Shown here: one piece after another, positions 59,493 through 64,000 of the stretch
Numbering within the stretch: the first letter of the stretch is position 1
Layout: each line of letters begins with the position of its first letter
DNA from: G958296245 sp965262055
Lineage (GTDB): Bacteria; Chloroflexota; Dehalococcoidia; Lucifugimonadales; G958296245
Reading direction: 5' to 3'
Assembly (NCBI GenBank): GCA_965262055.1
Contig: CBDHEI010000002.1
Span: 3,286,001 to 3,350,000 of the forward strand
Length of the DNA stretch: 64,000 nucleotides
Notes under the pieces: model-generated
What the model saw: only the letters and a program-made list of their open reading frames with translations
Told to the model about the DNA's origin: nothing
The model's database searches: none
Position numbers and translations under genes: made by a program

Positions 59493-60034
59493 CTCTCGTG
59501 CACGGTCCCAGGCTGCCTGGCCCTACCGGCCCTGAGCGCCTCGACATACTGGTCGACCTGCCCCTGGCTCCCGAATACGAAGACATCGGCTTCGTGAGCA
59601 TGCTCATCGATCATCTGCGTGATCGCCGCGACCCTGCGGCTCCTGAAGGTCCATATCCAATAGAGAAAGCTCAACGTCAGCCTCTCCTCGCAGTCCGGCG
59701 CCATGTCCGGCCGGGTCGCGCCACGATACTGCATGTATCTCCTGATGGCCCTCCACACGCAGACGTACGGCGGGAAGTCGATGAGCAGGACCGTATCGGC
59801 TTTGGCGAGCCTGATGTCCAGAGAGCCGCTGTAGTTGCCGTCGAGGATCCATCCGTCTCTCGACATGGCCTCCTCGAGGCGCCCCCGCCAGACCCTTCCA
59901 TCGGGCATGGTCCACCCAGGTCCCCAGTGCAGCTTATCGAGGTGGACGACCGGTATGCCCGTGATCTCGCCCACCTCGAGCGCCAGGGTTGTCTTACCCG
60001 CGCCGCCGCTGCCAATTACGAGTACCCTCCTCAT
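59489..60034 (-). CDS. FlaR/adenylate kinase-like P-loop protein
   Basis: A 181-residue P-loop protein (GSGGAGKTTLALEVGEITGI) with VVHLDKLHWGPGW and WILDGNYSGSLDIRLAKADTVLLID, the pattern of proteins annotated as 'DNA topology modulation protein FlaR' or adenylate kinase-like. Catalytic activity unproven. Overlaps by 4 bases both with the prenyl synthase upstream and pgk downstream. Confidence 0.85.
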   Translation of the reverse strand: MRRVLVIGSGGAGKTTLALEVGEITGIPVVHLDKLHWGPGWTMPDGRVWRGRLEEAMSRDGWILDGNYSGSLDIRLAKADTVLLIDFPPYVCVWRAIRRYMQYRGATRPDMAPDCEERLTLSFLYWIWTFRSRRVAAITQMIDEHAHEADVFVFGSQGQVDQYVEALRAGRARQPGTVHER

Positions 60035-61059
60035 GCCGCGTCGGCGCTTTCCAGGAGAAATCTCAGTACCTGACTGACCGTCTCCATCCCGTCATCGGTA
60101 AGCTCGGCGTCGGCGGCCTCTTGTTGGGCCTTGGTCGTGTACTCGTCCACCCTCCCTTCACAGTATTGCCGACCTCCCAGCCTCTCGACGGTCTCTCTGA
60201 CCACCTCGACATCCCCTGCCTCGAGCACCCGCTTGAAATATACGTCACCTAAGCGCCTTTTGTCGTTTATGTTAGCTTCTTGCACCGCATAAACTACAGG
60301 GAGCAACTTGGTCTTGTTCAGCACTGCAGCGCTTGGGCTGGACTCGCCGGTGCCGGAAGGCCACAGCTCCAGTAGGTCGCGCCGAATCTGCAGCGCTATT
60401 CCGGCGTTGCGCCCGCAAAGCCCCAAGGCCTCAACGGTGTGCTCTTCAGCGGATGCCAAAAGCGCGCCAAGCTTCATGGCACACTCGTATAGGGCCCCCG
60501 TCTTTTTGGACGCCGTTTCTATGTAGGAGTCGACGCTGAGGTCGATACGCTCCTGGGTCTCCAGTTCCTCGAACCTGCCCTCGCATAACTCCAGGCTCGC
60601 TTCGTCCAGCAGGCGGACGGCCCGGTAGGTCGTTTCCGGCGGCGTGTGCTCGGCGCGGAGCTGGAACATTGCCAACCGTGCCAGCGCGTGCATACCGTCG
60701 CCTGCGTTTATGGCCTGCGCCGGGCCCCATACCCACCAGACGGCATCGCGTCCGTCCCGCTGCGGGCGGCCTCCCTGTACGTCGTCGTGTATCTGGGTAA
60801 AGTTCTCCACCAACTCTACCGCCGCCGCCGCTGGCATGGCGCTCTCCGCGTCACCCCCGCACGCCATGCACGCGGCAAGGCAGGTGACGCCGTGGGTGCG
60901 CGCCAGTTGCCGAGGGGTCACGGAATTCCCGCTCCGGTCCGTCCATCCCATGTGGTAGGACATCATCCCGTACAGCGGCATCCGGCGCGACTCCAAGACG
61001 CCGCGCAAGCCTGATTCCACCTTGGCCCCGAGGCTGGACGCGAACTCGTAGGTTGTCAT
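60031..61059 (-). CDS. Polyprenyl synthase family protein with altered Asp-rich motifs
   Basis: A 342-residue all-helical trans-prenyltransferase relative. The first Asp-rich motif reads HDDVQGG (Asp92, Asp93, but Gly96 in place of the last Asp of DDxxD), followed by RDAVWWVWGPAQAINAGDG, which is family-like. The second reads IRRDLLELW (Arg227 in place of the first Asp). KTGALYECAMKLGALLA is kept. Metal binding is probably weakened; chain-length or non-catalytic subunit roles are possible. In operon with tsaC and pgk. Confidence 0.85.
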   Translation of the reverse strand: MTTYEFASSLGAKVESGLRGVLESRRMPLYGMMSYHMGWTDRSGNSVTPRQLARTHGVTCLAACMACGGDAESAMPAAAAVELVENFTQIHDDVQGGRPQRDGRDAVWWVWGPAQAINAGDGMHALARLAMFQLRAEHTPPETTYRAVRLLDEASLELCEGRFEELETQERIDLSVDSYIETASKKTGALYECAMKLGALLASAEEHTVEALGLCGRNAGIALQIRRDLLELWPSGTGESSPSAAVLNKTKLLPVVYAVQEANINDKRRLGDVYFKRVLEAGDVEVVRETVERLGGRQYCEGRVDEYTTKAQQEAADAELTDDGMETVSQVLRFLLESADAA

Positions 61060-61706
61060 ATCAATTGGCTCACTGACTCGTTAACCTCCATGCCAAGTGC
61101 CGCCTCCAGCTCTTCCTTGGACACGGACCCCTGGCGTAGGATCATTGGCAATGGGCCTGTTACGTCTACCACGGTAGATGCTACCCCACCTCGACACTCG
61201 CCGCCGTCTACGATCATGTCCACTTCCGCCCCGATCTGACTCCTCACATCCTGCGCCGTCGTCGGGCTCGCGGCCCCGCTGCGGTTGGCGCTCGTGCCGG
61301 TTATGGCACCGCCAAGCTGGCGAACGATTTCCCTTGGGACGGGGTGGTCAGGCACGCGGAGAGCGATGCTGTCCCCTCCCCCGCTCACAACGTCGAGCAC
61401 GAGACCGCCCTTGGGAACCACCAGGGTGAGAGCTCCCGGGAAGAACGCCCGCGCGAGCTTGCGTGCGGCCTCGGACACGCATGCGCTGTAGGCGTCGAGC
61501 TGGCTCTCGTCGGCGATGAGTAGCGGGACCGCCATCGTCGCGGGACGGCCCTTTATCTGGTAGAGGCGCTCTACTGCCCCAGCGTCAGATGCTGCCGCAG
61601 CCAAGCCGTAGAGAGTATCCGTGGGTATGGCCACTACACCGCCGCCGCGCAACAGGTGCACTGCGGTGTCTAGCTGTTGAGTTTGGGACGCACAGATAGC
61701 GGTCAT
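61056..61706 (-). CDS. tsaC: Threonylcarbamoyl-AMP synthase
   Basis: YrdC/Sua5-type enzyme that makes threonylcarbamoyl-AMP for t6A37 of tRNA. GGVVAIPTDTLYGLAAAA, the KGRPATMAVPLLIA motif, FFPGALTLVV and ITGTSANRSGAASPTT are present. It has 216 residues, so lacks the Sua5 C-domain. First gene of the operon ending in apgM. Confidence 0.94.
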   Translation of the reverse strand: MTAICASQTQQLDTAVHLLRGGGVVAIPTDTLYGLAAAASDAGAVERLYQIKGRPATMAVPLLIADESQLDAYSACVSEAARKLARAFFPGALTLVVPKGGLVLDVVSGGGDSIALRVPDHPVPREIVRQLGGAITGTSANRSGAASPTTAQDVRSQIGAEVDMIVDGGECRGGVASTVVDVTGPLPMILRQGSVSKEELEAALGMEVNESVSQLI

Positions 61707-61851
61707 TGAGAGGGACGACTACAACCGGAGCCTCGGATGCTATCGTATCAAATCCGCCAACCGCTGGCCCTATATCTGACGCAGCGGCCCGCACCCTCTT
61801 CCGCCCGTCAGTCCATCAAAGGACTGGCATTCAGACCACGCATGAGGGTCT

Positions 61852-62751
61852 TTAGTTGTCCGGCTCGGGAGTGGATACCTTTTCGGAGTAGTCCTCGAAA
61901 CGGATGTTCCCAGCCGGAATGTCATCGGTTACAGCCTTCCAGATGGTGACGCTGATCGAGTCCGACAGTGATTGGTCCATAACCATCTTGTTCTCGTCCA
62001 CGAAAACTACGTGAATCGGCTGTTGCCCCCCTGATAGGTCCAATTGGACCTCCAGTTGACCCGGCTCCAGGTGGATATGTTGCTCGTCGGTGGGCACCGG
62101 CTGGCCCTTGGCGGAGTACGGGTCGTCTACGCCCCACACTATCACGTAGTGTCCCGAGCTCTCGTCGAACCCTTCCGAGCCAATCTTGACGTTGAATGGG
62201 AACTCCTTGATCTGGGCCTCGTCCTCAGGCTCGATGATGAAGACCTGGCTCTCTCCGGTAACGACGGTGATGGTGATCGTCTCGGTTAGAAACGGGTCAT
62301 AGGGGAGGTTGAAGTCGTCTCCGAAGATCAACGTGAGCGTGTGCTCTCCTGGCTCCAGCTTCAACAGGGTCTCAGTCTGTTCTTCATGAAAGTGCAGGTG
62401 GGTGCTGTCGTGCGCTATTGTGTTCTGATCGGTACTGTATGATTTTGTCGTGTGGGAGCGTCTCCTTACCGCCATGTCGGTGTCGTCGATGAACAGGTGG
62501 TGGTGCCCGTATCCTCGCTCTATCTGGAACTCGAGGGGTTTTCTCACGGTAAGTCCCTCAGTCCCCATCTTGACGAGAACGGGACTTACGACCTCCGCCC
62601 CGTCCGCGGGTTCGATGAAGTAGACCCTTTCCTGCACCCCCTCAGGTACTTCCGTGCCCGTGGATGCTTGGTTATCTCCGCCGCACGCCCCGGCTGCCCC
62701 CAAGACAAGGATGAGAGAGGCGAGAACAACCGGCGGCGCCCACCATCGCAT
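61852..62751 (-). CDS. DUF4399 lipoprotein with His-rich domains
   Basis: Lipoprotein signal (LASLILVLGAAGAC, Cys23). Two related beta-domains follow: the first begins VYFIEPADGAEVVSPVLVKM and contains GYGHHHLFIDD and STHLHFHEEQTETLLKLEPG; the second begins VFIIEPEDEAQIKEFPFNVK and contains DEQHIHLEPGQLEVQLDLSG. This matches DUF4399, whose His motifs suggest metal binding. Function unknown. The gene precedes the ABC permeases in map order but is the last on its strand. Confidence 0.8.
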   Translation of the reverse strand: MRWWAPPVVLASLILVLGAAGACGGDNQASTGTEVPEGVQERVYFIEPADGAEVVSPVLVKMGTEGLTVRKPLEFQIERGYGHHHLFIDDTDMAVRRRSHTTKSYSTDQNTIAHDSTHLHFHEEQTETLLKLEPGEHTLTLIFGDDFNLPYDPFLTETITITVVTGESQVFIIEPEDEAQIKEFPFNVKIGSEGFDESSGHYVIVWGVDDPYSAKGQPVPTDEQHIHLEPGQLEVQLDLSGGQQPIHVVFVDENKMVMDQSLSDSISVTIWKAVTDDIPAGNIRFEDYSEKVSTPEPDN

Positions 62752-62780
62752 GGCTCAGCCCTCCCCACGCGTCCAGGGAT

Positions 62781-63689
62781 TCACTCTATCCGGGTCCGCG
62801 GGTCGAGAGCGTCCCGGAGGCCGTCGCCAACGAAGTTCACGGCTATTACCGTAATAGAGATGGCCACCCCTGGGGGGACCCATATCCACGGCAGCTCTTT
62901 GAGCACGTACAGCGACTGAGCGCCCGTGATCATGTTTCCCCACGTGGGCGTAGGCATCCGCACGCCCAGCCCCAGGAAGCTCAGGGATGCCTCCGTAATG
63001 ATGGCTCCGGCCACCGTCAGCATGCCCGCCACCGCGACGTAGCCCATGACGGTGGGAAGGATATGGACGAACATCAGACGCCCTTGGGTCGCGCCTACAG
63101 CGCGCGCGGCGGTCACGTAGTCCATCTGGCGCACGGAGAGCACCTGTCCGCGAACGAGCCGGGCCTTACCGGTCCAGCCTAGGAAGCCTATTACTATCAT
63201 CAGGTTGTAGATGCTTGGGCCGACCACCGAGACGAGTATGATCAACGCGAAGAAGGATGGGAAGGTCATGACCAGCTCGGTGAAGCGCTGGAGCAGGTTG
63301 TCTACCCATCCGCCTATGTATCCCGATACGAGCCCTATGACGGCGCCGATGAGCGAGGCGATGAGGGCGGCGACAATGCCCACGCTCATGGAGACGCGGC
63401 CGCCGTAGAGGAGCCTCGCGAAGACATCCCGCCCGGCATCGTCATTGCCGAGGATGTGGTCCCATGTGGGGGCAGCTCTATATAGGTCCAGGTCCGTGTG
63501 ATAGGGGTGGTGCCAGGCAATCAATGGCGCAAAGATGACCAGGATGCCGAAGACGGCCAGTATTGCGAGACCCAGGATCGCCATGTGGTGTCGCCGGAAG
63601 CGCCGCCAAGCGGTCTGCTGCGATTTTCGCGCGGGGCCCTCTGCCAGCGGAGCGGCTAGTTCTTGCCTGGCCTCATCGCTAGTCGCCAT
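62781..63689 (-). CDS. ABC transporter permease, DppC/OppC-like
   Basis: Inner-membrane permease of a peptide/nickel-type importer, with about six helices. The N-terminal cytoplasmic arm with RRFRRHHMAILGLAILAVFG, the GNDDAGRDVFARLLYGGRVS segment and the EAA loop DYVTAARAVGATQGRLMFVHILP are typical. It has 302 residues. It lies 29 bases after the partner permease. Confidence 0.93.
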   Translation of the reverse strand: MATSDEARQELAAPLAEGPARKSQQTAWRRFRRHHMAILGLAILAVFGILVIFAPLIAWHHPYHTDLDLYRAAPTWDHILGNDDAGRDVFARLLYGGRVSMSVGIVAALIASLIGAVIGLVSGYIGGWVDNLLQRFTELVMTFPSFFALIILVSVVGPSIYNLMIVIGFLGWTGKARLVRGQVLSVRQMDYVTAARAVGATQGRLMFVHILPTVMGYVAVAGMLTVAGAIITEASLSFLGLGVRMPTPTWGNMITGAQSLYVLKELPWIWVPPGVAISITVIAVNFVGDGLRDALDPRTRIE

Positions 63690-63718
63690 TGTCCATCCCG
63701 TCTTGTTCCTTCATGAGG

Positions 63719-64000
63719 TCACGGCTGCCGGATACGTGGGTCGGCGTAAGCATACAGTATGTCGGCGATCAGATTTGCGAGGAGAACAAGCGTGGCGCCG
63801 ATGAACGTCAGCCCCATCAGCACCGGGTAGTCCCTGGCGTGTATGGCGTCAAGGGACATACGGCCCATCCCGGGCCAGGAGAACATGTACTCGACCAGTA
63901 TGGCGCCTCCGATCAGCCCTGGCAACCGCAGCATGGTGATAGTGATCAACGGAAGAAGGGCGTTTCGGAAAGCGTGCCTGCCGATTACGACGAGTTCCGA
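63719..64000 (-). CDS. ABC transporter permease, DppB/OppB-like, 5' end outside window
   Basis: The C-terminal 93 residues of a DppB-type permease: HAFRNALLPLITITMLRLPG (EAA-loop end), GGAILVEYMFSWPGMGRMSL, and the end LLANLIADILYAYADPRIR. The open frame runs to base 64000, so the start lies to the right of the window. Confidence 0.9.
   Translation of the reverse strand, partial: SELVVIGRHAFRNALLPLITITMLRLPGLIGGAILVEYMFSWPGMGRMSLDAIHARDYPVLMGLTFIGATLVLLANLIADILYAYADPRIRQP

Noticed and set aside
1..64000. CRISPR arrays, rRNA genes, tmRNA
   Set aside because: No regularly spaced identical repeats, no rRNA signatures, and no tmRNA ends were seen, even near smpB.

Overview
The window is GC-rich and almost fully coding, with about 65 protein genes, two tRNAs, one complete insertion sequence and no rRNA or CRISPR array. 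I infer a member of the Chloroflexota, probably a Dehalococcoidia/SAR202-like lineage. The grounds are gene content: Uma2 nucleases, a DUF6391 protein, archaeal-type phosphoglycerate mutase, a fused CobA-HemD, LL-diaminopimelate aminotransferase next to dapF, and PhyH, sulfatase and beta-propeller accessory genes. This is inference; no rRNA gene is present to settle it.

Layout. 0-4.5 kb: riboflavin genes ribE (cut by the left edge) and ribD behind a dCTP deaminase with an unusual C-terminal helix-turn-helix-like extension, an Uma2 nuclease, tRNA-Lys and a lepB operon. 4.5-14 kb: accessory genes (PhyH dioxygenase, SIMPL lipoprotein, sulfatase, collagen-like lipoprotein, a TIM-barrel hydrolase-like protein, a hicBA module with a wrecked toxin, an unanchored S26 peptidase, a DUF5677-like protein). 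14-18.3 kb: tetrapyrrole operon (siroheme synthase N-domain, hemC, cobA-hemD, hemB). 18.4-27.2 kb: an NHL propeller, an intact IS1380-type element (1875 bp, 17-bp inverted repeats, TAGG duplication) just upstream of pcm, then gatB, a yvcK/cofD-like gene, secG and a SAM hydrolase. 27.2-35 kb: vapBC, a DUF4178-DUF350 cluster, a VOC protein, a membrane-anchored molybdopterin oxidoreductase, a frameshifted Uma2 gene, and amt with its PII protein. 35-42 kb: UMF1-type MFS transporter with a phosphodiesterase-like gene, parDE with a broken toxin, PPK2, a frameshifted GNAT gene, an M24 peptidase and tRNA-Arg. 42-51 kb: a 12-repeat FG-GAP protein, DUF6391 protein, small HTH protein, smpB, ctpA, a TIR-like protein behind a near-consensus promoter, a kinase-like protein without a P-loop, and hflX. 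51-62 kb: housekeeping (dapL-dapF, HAD phosphatase, tpiA-miaA, and a five-gene operon tsaC / prenyl synthase / flaR-like / pgk / apgM). 62-64 kb: a DUF4399 lipoprotein and two ABC permeases, the last cut by the right edge.

The main themes for a second look are three toxin-antitoxin modules (hicBA, vapBC, parDE) in which the antitoxin is intact and every toxin is damaged or has an altered active site; the dCTP deaminase-HTH fusion; the TIR-like protein with its strong promoter; the compact DUF4178-DUF350 cluster; and several enzymes with altered signature residues (a PII protein without Tyr51, a prenyl synthase with damaged Asp-rich motifs). No single locus is clearly a new complete system. 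Frameshifts at 32.36, 38.84 and 40.28 kb may be real decay or assembly errors.
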